28,778 bases of DNA from Nitrospiraceae bacterium UBA6905 (GTDB lineage: Bacteria; Nitrospirota; Thermodesulfovibrionia; Thermodesulfovibrionales; UBA6898), in contig DKBH01000049.1 of NCBI GenBank assembly GCA_002451165.1, forward strand, positions 1 through 28,778, in the 5' to 3' direction. Both the position numbers and the translations under genes were made by a program. Every line of letters starts with the position of its first letter. The first letter of the stretch is position 1. Below are positions 6,862 to 14,771 of this stretch, one piece after another. The notes under the pieces were generated by a model that made no database searches, had not been told where the DNA came from, and saw only the letters and a program-made list of their open reading frames with translations.

Positions 6862-9633
6862 TTATGCCTTGTAGACCTTTACGGCGCATTTCTTGTAATC
6901 AGGCTCCTTCGATATGGGACAGGTGGCGTCCAGCGTCACCTTATTAATGAACACCTGCTCATCAAAGAAGGGTATAAATATAAGCCCCTGCGGCGGCAGA
7001 TTCCTGCCTCGGGTCTCGACCCGCGCCTTTACCTTTCCGCGGCGGGACTCTACCCAGATGAGGTCGCCGTCCTTGAAACTGTTCTTCTTCGCGTCGCCGA
7101 CGCTCATATAGCAGAGTGCTTCCGGAACAGCCCGGTAGAGTTCCGGCACCCGCATGGTCATAGTGCCGGTATGCCAATGTTCGAGTACCCTTCCGGTGCA
7201 GAGCCAGAGCGGATACTCCGCATTCGGTGTCTCTGCAGGATCGATATAATGCCGCAGGAATATCTTTGCCTTGTTCGGCAGCTTCACCTTCTCTTCCCCT
7301 TGCGGACCGGAGAGGTCGCCTTTGGGTATCTCCTTGCCGGCAGGACCATAGAAAGCAAATTTGCCGTGGTTCTCCTTCTTTGCGTAAGGATCATACTCGG
7401 CATTGAATCTCCAGAGCGTCTCCTTGCCGTCAACGACCGGCCACCTGAGGCCGCGAACCTTGTGATATGTATCGAAGTCCGCAAGGTCATGGGCATGGTC
7501 GATGCCGAATTTACGGTATTCCTCCCAGAGGTACTTCTGGATGAAGAAACCGTATCCCTTGAATCCCTCGACATTCCGCTTGTCTCCGGCGGCCTCGCTG
7601 TTCAGGAACCCTTTGCCGATAGGATCGGGCCATGCATAGCCCTTCGCTTCCTTGTTCGCAAAAAGCACGTCATAGAGAGTATCGCTGTCTTTATACCCCA
7701 TCTCGCGTGCCTTCGCCCGCACGTCCGGCAGAGTATTCTTGTCATCTATCTTCCATTCCTTCCAGACATCGGCAAGCGTGAAATGCCTTGCAAACTCGAC
7801 GGTCTGCCAGGTATCGGACATGGACTTCCCGATCGGCGTCACCTGCTGACGCCAATGCTGGGTTCTGCGCTCGGCATTGCCGTATGCACCCCATTTCTCG
7901 AAGATCATCGCCGCCGGCAGGATCAAGTCGGCAACCTTTGCCGAGATGCTCGGATAGGCATCTGAAACAACGATAAAGTTGTCCATGTCGCGCGCCGCCG
8001 TGATCCAGTGGTTCGCATTGGTTGCATTCTGCCACGGATTGTTCACCTGCACCCATGCCCACCGGATCTTGCCGTCCTCGAGGTCCCGCATGATCTTGAT
8101 AAAATGCGAACCCACCACCGGGTTCAGGGTGCCCTCGGGGACCTTCCATAGCTTCTCGCTCATTGCCCGGTGCTTCGGATTCATGACTACCATGTCGGCC
8201 GGAAGCCGATGGGCAAAGGTGCCGACCTCGCGAGCTGTTCCGCAGGCCGAAGGCTGACCGGTCAGGCTGAATGCCCCGTTGCCTGGCTGCGACTGTTTCC
8301 CCAGGAGAAGGTGTATGGCGTAGACCTGCTCATTGACCCAGGTTCCGCGCACGTGCTGGTTGAAGCCCATGGTCCAGAAACTGACCACCTTGCGGTCGCG
8401 CTCCGTGTAAAGATCCACAAGGTCCGTCAGCTTCTTCTTGAAGCTCTCGAGGGACTCTTCAGGGTCTCCCTTGGCGAGGACAGCGACGAAATCAAGGGTA
8501 TAGGGCTCGAGTCCTTTCTTGAAATCCTCAAAGCTGATCGCCCAGTGGTTGCCTGCCTGGCCTGCATGCTTCATCTCCATTTTGTCGCCCTCTTTGATCC
8601 CGAGCGCACCCATGGCAATCGCCTCATCCTTGGTGATGATCTTGAATGCCTCCCTGCTTGCCGTATCCAGCTCCGTCTTCTTGTATTTCGGATGGTCGGT
8701 CTGGGATCTCAGGCCATACCCGATATCGACATAGCCGGTGGCAAAGACGCAGTTCTGGTTCACGAAATCCCAGTCAATAGCTTGCGGCCGGTTGTAGACG
8801 ATCTCACGCAGGATGTAGTTCTGGATAGCCAGGTCCGTGTTCGGCTTGATGACGATCTCGCTGTCGGCGAGATTCGAACACCGGTTCGCAAAGGTCGTTA
8901 GGTTCACCACCCGGACCCGTTTCGTATCGGAAAGCTTACGGTTCGTGATCTTCGACCAGAGCACCGGGTGCATTTCAGCCATGTTCGCGCCCCAGAGCAC
9001 GATCGTGTCGGAATGATGCATGTCATCGTAGTTGCCCGCCGGCTCATCAATGCCGAAGGTCTCTATGAACGCAGCAACCGCGCTGGCCATGCAGAGGCGG
9101 GCGTTAGGATCGATGTTATTGCTCCGGAACCCTGCCTTCATGAGCTTTGCTGCAGCATATCCCTCCTGAATCGTATACTGGCCGGAGCCGAAGATAGCCA
9201 CGCCAGTCGGTCCGAGCTGGCCGTAATATTTTTTGAACTGCTTTGCCATCTCTTCGAAGGCCCGCTTCCAGGTGACCGGACGGAACTTGCCTTTCTTGTC
9301 GAACTCACCCTTGTCATTCATCCGCATGAGCGGTTCGGTCAACCGGTCTGCGCCGTAGATGATTTTTGCATTGAAATACCCCTTGATGCAGTTCAGCCCC
9401 ATGTTCACCGGCGCAGCAGGATCGCCTTTTACGGCAACAATCCTGTCCCCTTTTGTAGCCACCATGATGCCGCATCCGGTCCCGCAGAACCGGCAAACGG
9501 CCTTGTCCCATCGCCACCCGGCCTCAGTATGCTTTGCCGCAGCCTGGAGCTCCTTCGGTATGCTCATGCCGGCTGCCGTTGCCGCTGCTACTGCCGCCGT
9601 GGTCTTCAGCAGCTCTCTCCGTGTAATTTTCAT
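6862..9633 (-). CDS. napA: NapA, periplasmic nitrate reductase catalytic subunit
   Basis: The product is 923 residues, the long NapA type seen for example in Campylobacterota, rather than the roughly 830 of enterobacteria. It starts with a Tat signal (ITRRELLKTTAAVAAATAAG). The single 4Fe-4S cluster is bound by C47, C50, C54 and C82. The cysteine expected to bind molybdenum is C181 in NPNARLCMASAV, so this is a cysteine enzyme and not a selenocysteine one. Bis-MGD binding stretches such as VLWGANMAEMHPVLW and the C-terminal LWLCTGRVLEHWHTGTMT are present. It reduces nitrate to nitrite in the periplasm with electrons from NapB or NapG. A ribosome binding site GAAGGAGGG precedes the ATG. The gene follows the octaheme cytochrome after a 202-base gap with two hairpins. 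Confidence 0.96.
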   Translation of the reverse strand: MKITRRELLKTTAAVAAATAAGMSIPKELQAAAKHTEAGWRWDKAVCRFCGTGCGIMVATKGDRIVAVKGDPAAPVNMGLNCIKGYFNAKIIYGADRLTEPLMRMNDKGEFDKKGKFRPVTWKRAFEEMAKQFKKYYGQLGPTGVAIFGSGQYTIQEGYAAAKLMKAGFRSNNIDPNARLCMASAVAAFIETFGIDEPAGNYDDMHHSDTIVLWGANMAEMHPVLWSKITNRKLSDTKRVRVVNLTTFANRCSNLADSEIVIKPNTDLAIQNYILREIVYNRPQAIDWDFVNQNCVFATGYVDIGYGLRSQTDHPKYKKTELDTASREAFKIITKDEAIAMGALGIKEGDKMEMKHAGQAGNHWAISFEDFKKGLEPYTLDFVAVLAKGDPEESLESFKKKLTDLVDLYTERDRKVVSFWTMGFNQHVRGTWVNEQVYAIHLLLGKQSQPGNGAFSLTGQPSACGTAREVGTFAHRLPADMVVMNPKHRAMSEKLWKVPEGTLNPVVGSHFIKIMRDLEDGKIRWAWVQVNNPWQNATNANHWITAARDMDNFIVVSDAYPSISAKVADLILPAAMIFEKWGAYGNAERRTQHWRQQVTPIGKSMSDTWQTVEFARHFTLADVWKEWKIDDKNTLPDVRAKAREMGYKDSDTLYDVLFANKEAKGYAWPDPIGKGFLNSEAAGDKRNVEGFKGYGFFIQKYLWEEYRKFGIDHAHDLADFDTYHKVRGLRWPVVDGKETLWRFNAEYDPYAKKENHGKFAFYGPAGKEIPKGDLSGPQGEEKVKLPNKAKIFLRHYIDPAETPNAEYPLWLCTGRVLEHWHTGTMTMRVPELYRAVPEALCYMSVGDAKKNSFKDGDLIWVESRRGKVKARVETRGRNLPPQGLIFIPFFDEQVFINKVTLDATCPISKEPDYKKCAVKVYKA

Positions 9634-9774
9634 TTCAGCCCTCCTTCAGGTATGATCATCGATCCTTCTCTGAAGCATTCCTCTCTGCTGGCAGTCGGAG
9701 GATGACACACTTCCGCCGGCCATGAGAAGAGACCGGTCTGCATCAGATTGCATCCGGCCCCTTCTCTTAGCCGT

Positions 9775-9813
9775 TGCCCAAATAGGGCAGGCGGGAGCGC
9801 GTTGCCGCGCTCC
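9775..9813 (-). other. Two hairpins between the octaheme cytochrome gene and napA
   Basis: GGAGCGCG at 9794-9801 pairs perfectly with CGCGCTCC at 9806-9813 around a four-base loop. TGCCC at 9775-9779 pairs with GGGCA at 9785-9789. No T-run follows on the minus strand, so this is probably not a full intrinsic terminator. It may stabilise or process the message and set different amounts of the upstream and downstream genes. Confidence 0.45.
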
Positions 9814-9835
9814 TCGGCATGCCGTATTCGATCAC

Positions 9836-11182
9836 TTACTTTGCCTGAGCGCCTCCGTACCGTTCCTTGTAATACTGCTGGATCTTCTGGAGCTGCTCCT
9901 TGCTCATGCCCTTGGTGTACCATTCGTGGCGGACGTCGGGGTCGAGGTACTTCTTGACCAGTTCGTCGTACAGCTCCGGACCTGCCACGTGCTTTACCTC
10001 CGGCAGGAACTCCGTGTAGAAGTTTTTGGCGACGTCATAAATCCCATGCCACCACGCGTAATCCGGTCCTGACATGGCAGCACCGTGCCGTGCCCGCCGG
10101 CCTTCATGGTGCCAGAGCTCCCAATAAAGCCAATCGATCTTGTCGTCGAAATCGGCCTTCGAGATCTTGCCCTTCTCCATGAGGTCCTTACGGATCTCCA
10201 TGGCCGGCTTTGCGAACTTGGTGTCATAGAGGTTCACAAGATCGTCGAACTGCTTGTAGAAGCCCTCGACGAACGGTGCGGAGTGGCAGCTGCTGCAGAC
10301 GTCCTTCATTGCGGCGCGCTTCTTATCTGCGTTTTCGAGCTTCTTCGAGATCGGCGGCCTGAGCGTCCAGCTAATGCGCGCGCCCACATCGTGGGTGACC
10401 GGCTGGGAAGGCGTGGCGCTGATATGGCAGGTGGCGCAGGTCGGCGCTGCGGTATAGTCTTTGCCCACGATCCAGGAGTCTTTCTCCATATGCAGCTTCT
10501 CCTTGTTCGCGGCATAGACGATGCCGTGCTTGGACTCCTCATATACCTCGATCTGCGGGTGGTCAGGACCGAGATGGCACTTCCCGCAGATCTCCGGCTC
10601 ACGCGCCTGTGCCCGGGAGAAATTGTGCCGGATGTGGCACGCCGAGCAGGTGCCTTTGGAACCGTCAGGATTGATCCTGCCAATGCCGGTGTTGGGCCAG
10701 GAGTTCGTGTCGAGCTTGCCGTTTTCGAGCACCTTTACCTTGGCGCCATGGCACTGCAGGCAGCCCACAGCAACAGCCTCGGGACCGCCCACGACTTCGC
10801 CGAGGTAATTGTCAAGCGAGTTCAGGATATCGCCGGCCTTGGCGTGGTGGCTCGTCGTCATTTCCTGTTCCTCTTTTGCATGGCACTTGCCGCAGTCTTT
10901 CGGCGTTACGAGGATCGAGATGGTAAAGCCGTTATGCGTCATAGCATCAGGATCAGACTTATCTGCCTGGTGACAGGTAAAACAGTCGACGCCTTCGGCG
11001 GCATGACGACTCAGCTCCCATTCCGTGACGAATGATGGGGATTGGGCCTTGTGACAGCCAATGCAGACCTGGCCTTCTTTGGAGATCTTGGCTGGTGCGG
11101 CGTGAGATGACGACGTGATGATGATACTGAGTGCGCTACATGCGATGAGCGCGCACAAGAGCAGAAAATGATACCGTTTCAT
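9836..11182 (-). CDS. Octaheme cytochrome c of the hydroxylamine oxidoreductase (HAO) family
   Basis: The product is 448 residues with a signal peptide (about 1-28, ending SSSHA). It has exactly eight CxxCH haem motifs, starting at C40, C67, C97, C141, C179, C199, C249 and C296. A haem-free C-terminal helical domain follows, with WELWHHEGRRARHGAAMSGPD-like stretches at 354-375 and DYAWWHGIYD at 374-383, which resemble HAO proteins. The family oxidises hydroxylamine in nitrifiers, whereas relatives in Campylobacterota are proposed to work in reverse, reducing nitrite to hydroxylamine or ammonium. It is shorter than nitrifier HAO (about 570) and shows no C-terminal anchor. A tyrosine that cross-links the catalytic haem marks the oxidative enzymes; Y375 is a candidate but I cannot settle it without alignment. 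The gene opens the nap transcript, with ribosome binding site AAGGAGGG. A reductive role is inferred from context. Confidence 0.9.
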   Translation of the reverse strand: MKRYHFLLLCALIACSALSIIITSSSHAAPAKISKEGQVCIGCHKAQSPSFVTEWELSRHAAEGVDCFTCHQADKSDPDAMTHNGFTISILVTPKDCGKCHAKEEQEMTTSHHAKAGDILNSLDNYLGEVVGGPEAVAVGCLQCHGAKVKVLENGKLDTNSWPNTGIGRINPDGSKGTCSACHIRHNFSRAQAREPEICGKCHLGPDHPQIEVYEESKHGIVYAANKEKLHMEKDSWIVGKDYTAAPTCATCHISATPSQPVTHDVGARISWTLRPPISKKLENADKKRAAMKDVCSSCHSAPFVEGFYKQFDDLVNLYDTKFAKPAMEIRKDLMEKGKISKADFDDKIDWLYWELWHHEGRRARHGAAMSGPDYAWWHGIYDVAKNFYTEFLPEVKHVAGPELYDELVKKYLDPDVRHEWYTKGMSKEQLQKIQQYYKERYGGAQAK

Positions 11183-11493
11183 GCAACCCTCCTTGTATTT
11201 CGCCTCTGTTACTCCCCCGCGAAACGAATGGCAAACTTTGTCTCACCTCCTTAGCAGTTTTTTCTTTCACTATACTGAATTACCCTCCAGGGCGATATGA
11301 TATGCATCATATATGTTGACGGTCACAACTACTCATACGTCTCCTGCTCTTCCTCACATGCTCTTTATACGTTCTTTATATGCCAGATCACCGCACAAGT
11401 CAACTTTTCTTATTAAATGCATGAAATACTGCGTTTATGAACAGTATGACCTATCTCATGGTGCCGGCTGCTGATTTCGGTTAGACTTTGCAT
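11183..11493. other. Divergent intergenic region between the hao/nap run and the RseC-like gene
   Basis: About 310 bases without a gene. It holds the CRP/FNR-type palindrome and -10 box described separately, a ribosome binding site for the cytochrome gene, and an AT-rich stretch at 11340-11450. No clear promoter for the plus-strand gene was found; TAGACT at 11482-11487 is a weak -10 candidate. Confidence 0.6.
11269..11312 (-). promoter_or_regulatory. CRP/FNR-type operator plus -10 box of the hao-nap run
   Basis: A palindrome with seven-base arms, ATATGAT-ATGC-ATCATAT, lies at 11295-11312. Its core ATGAT-N4-ATCAT has the five-four-five layout of CRP/FNR-family sites (FNR: TTGAT-N4-ATCAA). On the minus strand the hexamer TATAGT (11274-11269) is centred 32 bases from the palindrome centre (11303.5 to 11271.5). 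That is the spacing of a class II activator site centred at -41.5 with a -10 box centred at -9.5. The predicted transcription start is near 11262, about 80 bases before the cytochrome ATG. No -35 hexamer is needed or seen. The regulator is not in the window. Confidence 0.6.
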
Positions 11494-11991
11494 ATGAAGC
11501 CGTCAGTGCCGGAGACCGGAAGGGTAATATCCACAAGAGACGGGAGCGCCCTTGTTATGCTCGAAGGGGGGAAGTCCTGCAAGGGATGCGGGGCTGCCAA
11601 GATAGGCCTCTGCAAATCAGGTGGAAGTGCTATGTTCCTGACGGTGCGGAATACCCTCAGGGCAAGACCGGGGGATCAGGTGACAATCGGGATTGATGCA
11701 GAGATTCGGCGGACCGGGTTTGTCCTCGCTTACGTAATACCGCTCGTTTCTTTTATTGCAGGAGCACTGTCGGGCAATATCATCGGCATGCAACTCGGAC
11801 TGTCCGGGCTGGATATCCTCGGGGCATTTGGCCTGCTCTTTTTCGGCGGTGCCGTTTCTCTGAAGAGATTGAAGGCGCTCGACAAAACAAGCCGCATGGA
11901 GATAAAAAGGATCGTTTCCGACGGTGAGTTCAGGGATGACATGACTACAGAAAAAGAGCTGTTATACCAGAGATATGGCCGCAGCTGTTAA
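11494..11991 (+). CDS. RseC/MucC-like membrane protein
   Basis: The product is 165 residues from the ATG at 11494 (a TTG at 11488 is also possible). A cytoplasmic N-terminal domain of about 70 residues carries a cysteine group at C29, C32 and C40 (SCKGCGAAKIGLC), followed by two membrane helices at about 75-96 and 103-124 and a charged tail. This is the layout of RseC/MucC proteins, linked to SoxR reduction, the sigma-E response and Rnf-type electron transfer in other bacteria. It stands alone here, divergent from the nitrate genes. The exact role is not shown. Confidence 0.75.
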   Translation: MKPSVPETGRVISTRDGSALVMLEGGKSCKGCGAAKIGLCKSGGSAMFLTVRNTLRARPGDQVTIGIDAEIRRTGFVLAYVIPLVSFIAGALSGNIIGMQLGLSGLDILGAFGLLFFGGAVSLKRLKALDKTSRMEIKRIVSDGEFRDDMTTEKELLYQRYGRSC

Positions 11992-12390
11992 AGTCTGCGC
12001 GAGCATGCAACCGTCTCATTTCACTCACGGTACCGCCCCCAAAGCCACCAATTCTGCGGCATAATTTTTTCCATGCTCCCACCGAAGAAGCGAGCTTTCT
12101 AAAATAACGACCTACCTCGACCGCTCATCTTTCACCTCGCAATTCCATGAATGCCCTTATTATCAAGGCATTACCCGGTCTTTTATTAATGCCTTCTCTC
12201 GCGACTCAATCTTTTTCAGTTTTTTTCGCCCTTTCCGTTTTGCGGCTTTTTCTTTCACTGGTCCTTATTCCTTTTTATTTTGTAATTGCATGGGCATACA
12301 GCTTATGATAGGGTCAATGTCGACAAATAGAGACCATGCGTATTCCCTGTAGCATTTGCTGCGTATGAATAAGAATCAGATGGGTGCGCT
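11992..12390. other. Non-coding stretch after the RseC-like gene, with three-way repeat
   Basis: About 400 bases with no supported gene, pyrimidine-rich on the plus strand. It contains AATGCCCTT (12150-12158), AAGGCATT (12165-12172) and AATGCCTT (12188-12195). The middle copy can pair with either flanking copy, so two mutually exclusive hairpins are possible. No T-run follows either one. Confidence 0.4.
12280..12309 (+). promoter_or_regulatory. Possible promoter of the lipoprotein gene
   Basis: TTGTAA at 12280-12285 and TATGAT at 12304-12309 are separated by 18 bases and lie about 80 bases before the lipoprotein start. The match is moderate and the region is AT-rich, so chance is possible. 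Confidence 0.3.
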
Positions 12391-13158
12391 TTGAATGTCC
12401 CAGCGCGCTCCTATGAGCCTGAACCCTTTCCATGCCAGTCGCAACCCATCCTCAGACGACTTCTCCTGCTGATGTGTTTGCTTTTGTTGGCTGCCTGCGC
12501 GAGTCACGGAACAGTACCTGCCAAGTCAGCGAATAATGGGTTTGATCCCTCGCAGCTTGCAAAGACGGACATCGATCGCGTCGTCGAGACGCACCAGCAA
12601 GAGATTTTCGTTAACCTCAGGCTTCTTACGGAAAAACTCTACCGACGCAATCCGCGTGAGTGGAGGAAGAGCGGCCAGTCGAGTTTAGAGACGGCAGTAG
12701 CGCGGATCTTCGATGGGGATCATGAGTGGAAGTTCACTGAACTTGAGGGCAAGCGCGGCACCGACGCCATCTATCTCGCCTTTCACTCGGACTACCAAGG
12801 TGATCGTGTTCTCGCCTTCGTCGCCGGCCTCGCGAGCATGATCCAGATAGCGTTCCACGACAAGACCGAATTCTTCGTGCTGGACGATCTGGATGCGCAG
12901 GCCCTTTACAACGCCGCGCGTAATGTGGAGATCGCCGTTTGGAAGCTATCCAACGCCCGCAATGTCCAAGGGGAGCTGTTTCTTTTGTCCAACGAGGGGG
13001 CCGGGGCTGCGCCAAACCTGAGCTTCGAGCGGGAGTTTGGCAAAATCATCGGCAGTCTGGACGTGCTGTCGAAGATAGTGGCCGATAAGACTAATCGTAC
13101 CGTGGTGAAGATAATTCAGAACCTGGCAACGGCCTTCTTCCTGCCCATGAAATTTTGA
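12391..13158 (+). CDS. Predicted lipoprotein of unknown function
   Basis: The product is 255 residues from a TTG start; no in-frame ATG precedes the signal peptide. After an unusually long, proline-rich N-terminus comes RRLLLLMCLLLLAAC, a type II signal with lipobox LAAC, so the mature protein should be lipid-anchored. The rest is a mixed alpha/beta domain with no motif I recognise (for example FHSDYQGDRVLAFVAGLASM and AVWKLSNARNVQGELFLLSN), predicted to be in the periplasm or outer membrane. It is alone on the plus strand in the accessory zone, with no evident partners. The start is uncertain. Confidence 0.7.
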   Translation: MNVPARSYEPEPFPCQSQPILRRLLLLMCLLLLAACASHGTVPAKSANNGFDPSQLAKTDIDRVVETHQQEIFVNLRLLTEKLYRRNPREWRKSGQSSLETAVARIFDGDHEWKFTELEGKRGTDAIYLAFHSDYQGDRVLAFVAGLASMIQIAFHDKTEFFVLDDLDAQALYNAARNVEIAVWKLSNARNVQGELFLLSNEGAGAAPNLSFEREFGKIIGSLDVLSKIVADKTNRTVVKIIQNLATAFFLPMKF

Positions 13159-13288
13159 TCTTTCTAAAGTCATGCTTCACATGCCGGCTAAAATGGTATA
13201 GAGTGGAACTAGATATTAATCATGGGAATGTACAAAGGGGATATTAGCACGGTAACTGCTCATTGCGGGCACGAAAGGGGAACAGAAA

Positions 13289-13957
13289 ATGAAAAAAATC
13301 ATGTTATTGCTCGTGATAGTATTTGTGGCAGCTCCTATTACTTATGCTGGTGATCAATATAAGCCTCCGGCAGATTACAAGGGTGTTATTGCTGAAAAAC
13401 CGAAACTTGATAAGGGTGACCGTTGGGAGTTTGGCAGGAGGGATAAAGTTATCACCTACGAATTTGTGGAAACAAGAAGTGACGATTTCGTATTTCATTT
13501 ACAGTGGGATGAATGGAAAAGCGAGAATAAGAAAGAAACTGAATTTCGTAATTCCGATTTGAACGTGATACAGAGAATAGATGAAAACGGTGACGAAGAA
13601 TTAATTACTCCCTACAGAGGGCCATTCAGTTTCCCTCTCTGGGTAGGGAAGAAATGGAGCTATTCATTTTCATCGTCCGAGAAAGGAAAACGTGGAAGCC
13701 CCGGAGAACTGGTGACCATAGAATCAGATGTAAAAGTCGTTTCATATGAACAGGTAAAAGTTCCGGCTGGGACATTCTGGGCATTCAAGATTGAAGAAAA
13801 CCGACACAGGAGAGGCGCAAAACGTGGACGTGCCCAAACCGGCACCAACATTACGGTTTGGTACAGTCCTGAAATTAAATTCAGCGTAAAGGTTGAACAT
13901 GACAATGACGTTTACAATAGAGATTTATTGCACTATTCACTGGTAAATCCAAATTAA
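13289..13957 (+). CDS. Secreted protein of unknown function
   Basis: The product is 222 residues with a typical signal peptide (KKIMLLLVIVFVAAPITYA, cut at about residue 20). The mature protein is rich in beta strands and charged residues, with PFSFPLWVGKKWSY and VPAGTFWAFKIEE segments. These recall periplasmic beta-sheet domains in which a measured value is stored as strands; no catalytic motif is visible. AAGGGGAACAG lies before the ATG as a ribosome binding site. The gene is more AT-rich than the flanking respiratory genes, consistent with transfer. No function is proposed. Confidence 0.75.
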   Translation: MKKIMLLLVIVFVAAPITYAGDQYKPPADYKGVIAEKPKLDKGDRWEFGRRDKVITYEFVETRSDDFVFHLQWDEWKSENKKETEFRNSDLNVIQRIDENGDEELITPYRGPFSFPLWVGKKWSYSFSSSEKGKRGSPGELVTIESDVKVVSYEQVKVPAGTFWAFKIEENRHRRGAKRGRAQTGTNITVWYSPEIKFSVKVEHDNDVYNRDLLHYSLVNPN

Positions 13958-14475
13958 GTGTAGTGCATATGTGAGGGTGCCAGAGTGCACCTCATGTTGC
14001 GCAGATAGCCGTAACACCACGGGGTTCCCGAAAGATCCTCCGGAATCTCATGGCTGCTGACTGGATTTTTTCAAGATTTTATCCGGACTTTCTCTGAACT
14101 GTTTCAGTAAATATCATTAATGCCCGAAATCCAATGTGGAATTCCCACAGTTTGATGAAACATTTTTCGGTACAATGGGAAACGGTTGAGGATCTGTCCC
14201 CGTCAAACCGGAAGTACATGCAGGAGTTGAAGAGTGGAGATCCTTCTGTCCCGGTGGCGAGATAAGATAGAGAAGCTGCTGCTGCACAGGGTGCCGGAAT
14301 CGATGCGCAGTCCGGCGTGAGTTGTTCTTGTGCAAGGAAATGATGGGGCATTAATTTCAAGACGGACGAACAGTATGCTCACCGCTAGCCCGAAAGCCTG
14401 ATAGCTTCGGTTGAGACTCGTTCTTAATGTATGGCACACTCGGGGACGCAACAGGCGACTGAGGCAAGATAGCCC
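13958..14475. other. Long stretch without a convincing gene, before selC
   Basis: More than 500 bases hold only short frames. A plus-strand frame at 14155-14265 encodes MKHFSVQWETVEDLSPSNRK and 16 further residues. A second, shifted frame overlapping its end (about 14237-14320) reads LSRWRDKIEKLLLHRVPES and then stops. Together they could be a decayed small gene broken by one frameshift, but I recognise no family. Nothing else is supported. Confidence 0.35.
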
Positions 14476-14505
14476 TTGCTGAATGCGTGAAATATCCTGT
14501 AAAAT
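14476..14505 (+). promoter_or_regulatory. Promoter of selC
   Basis: TTGCTG at 14476-14481 and TAAAAT at 14500-14505 are separated by 18 bases. Transcription would start near 14512, about 11 bases before the mature tRNA end. The position directly before an RNA gene makes this a convincing promoter. Confidence 0.6.
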
Positions 14506-14522
14506 CTAGTCGTTAGTCATTC

Positions 14523-14620
14523 GGGAGTGCATCGGGTTCTGGTGTCCCGCCTGGACTTCAAATCCAGTGTTGCCTGCCAAAAGCGGGCAGGGTGGGTTCG
14601 ATTCCCACACGCTCCCGCCA
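14523..14620 (+). tRNA. selC: Selenocysteine tRNA (anticodon UCA)
   Basis: The gene is 98 bases with encoded CCA. The acceptor starts GGGAGTGC and ends ACGCTCCC-G-CCA. The D stem is CGGG/CCCG. The anticodon arm is CTGGA (14551-14555), loop CTTCAAA with anticodon TCA at 14558-14560, then TCCAG. A long variable arm pairs CCTGCC with GGCAGG. The T arm is GTGGG/CCCAC around TTCGATT. The UCA anticodon, long acceptor and large extra arm identify selenocysteine tRNA; the anticodon arm is the same as in enterobacterial selC. The organism should therefore make selenoproteins, though none is encoded in this window. selC genes are frequent integration sites, and an accessory zone follows. Confidence 0.95.
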
Positions 14621-14693
14621 CCTTATTTCAAGCCATTCTACAGGGAAATTGACGTGATAGCATGAGAGCATCTTATGAGACTGAAAAAGGGTT

Positions 14694-14714
14694 TAGCTAC
14701 CCTATAGCTACCCT
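14694..14714 (+). repeat. Tandem direct repeat downstream of selC
   Basis: TAGCTACCCT occurs at 14694-14703 and again at 14705-14714, a tandem repeat of 11-base period. It lies about 75 bases after selC. Such repeats can be integrase arm sites, but no integrase gene is present in the window. Confidence 0.4.
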
Positions 14715-14771
14715 CTTCGGATTGCAGAGGAGGAAACGGCATATAGTGCCAGTTGACCGGACATAAAAAAG

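Noticed and set aside
6256..7965. Plus-strand open frame of 569 codons
   Set aside because: It lies opposite napG and napA, has no family pattern, and is a shadow of strong codon bias in the real genes.
8170..9705. Two plus-strand frames of 243 and 245 codons
   Set aside because: They are antisense to napA, which carries all its cofactor motifs.
10085..11035. Plus-strand frame of 316 codons
   Set aside because: Antisense to the octaheme cytochrome with eight CxxCH motifs; no motif of its own.
14237..14400. Possible TGA-encoded selenocysteine in a frame before selC
   Set aside because: One frame continues past a TGA, but there is no homology and no convincing SECIS-like hairpin right after the codon.
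14079..14451. Two minus-strand frames of 93 and 82 codons before selC
   Set aside because: Low-complexity, cysteine- and serine-rich readings without ribosome binding sites or family pattern.
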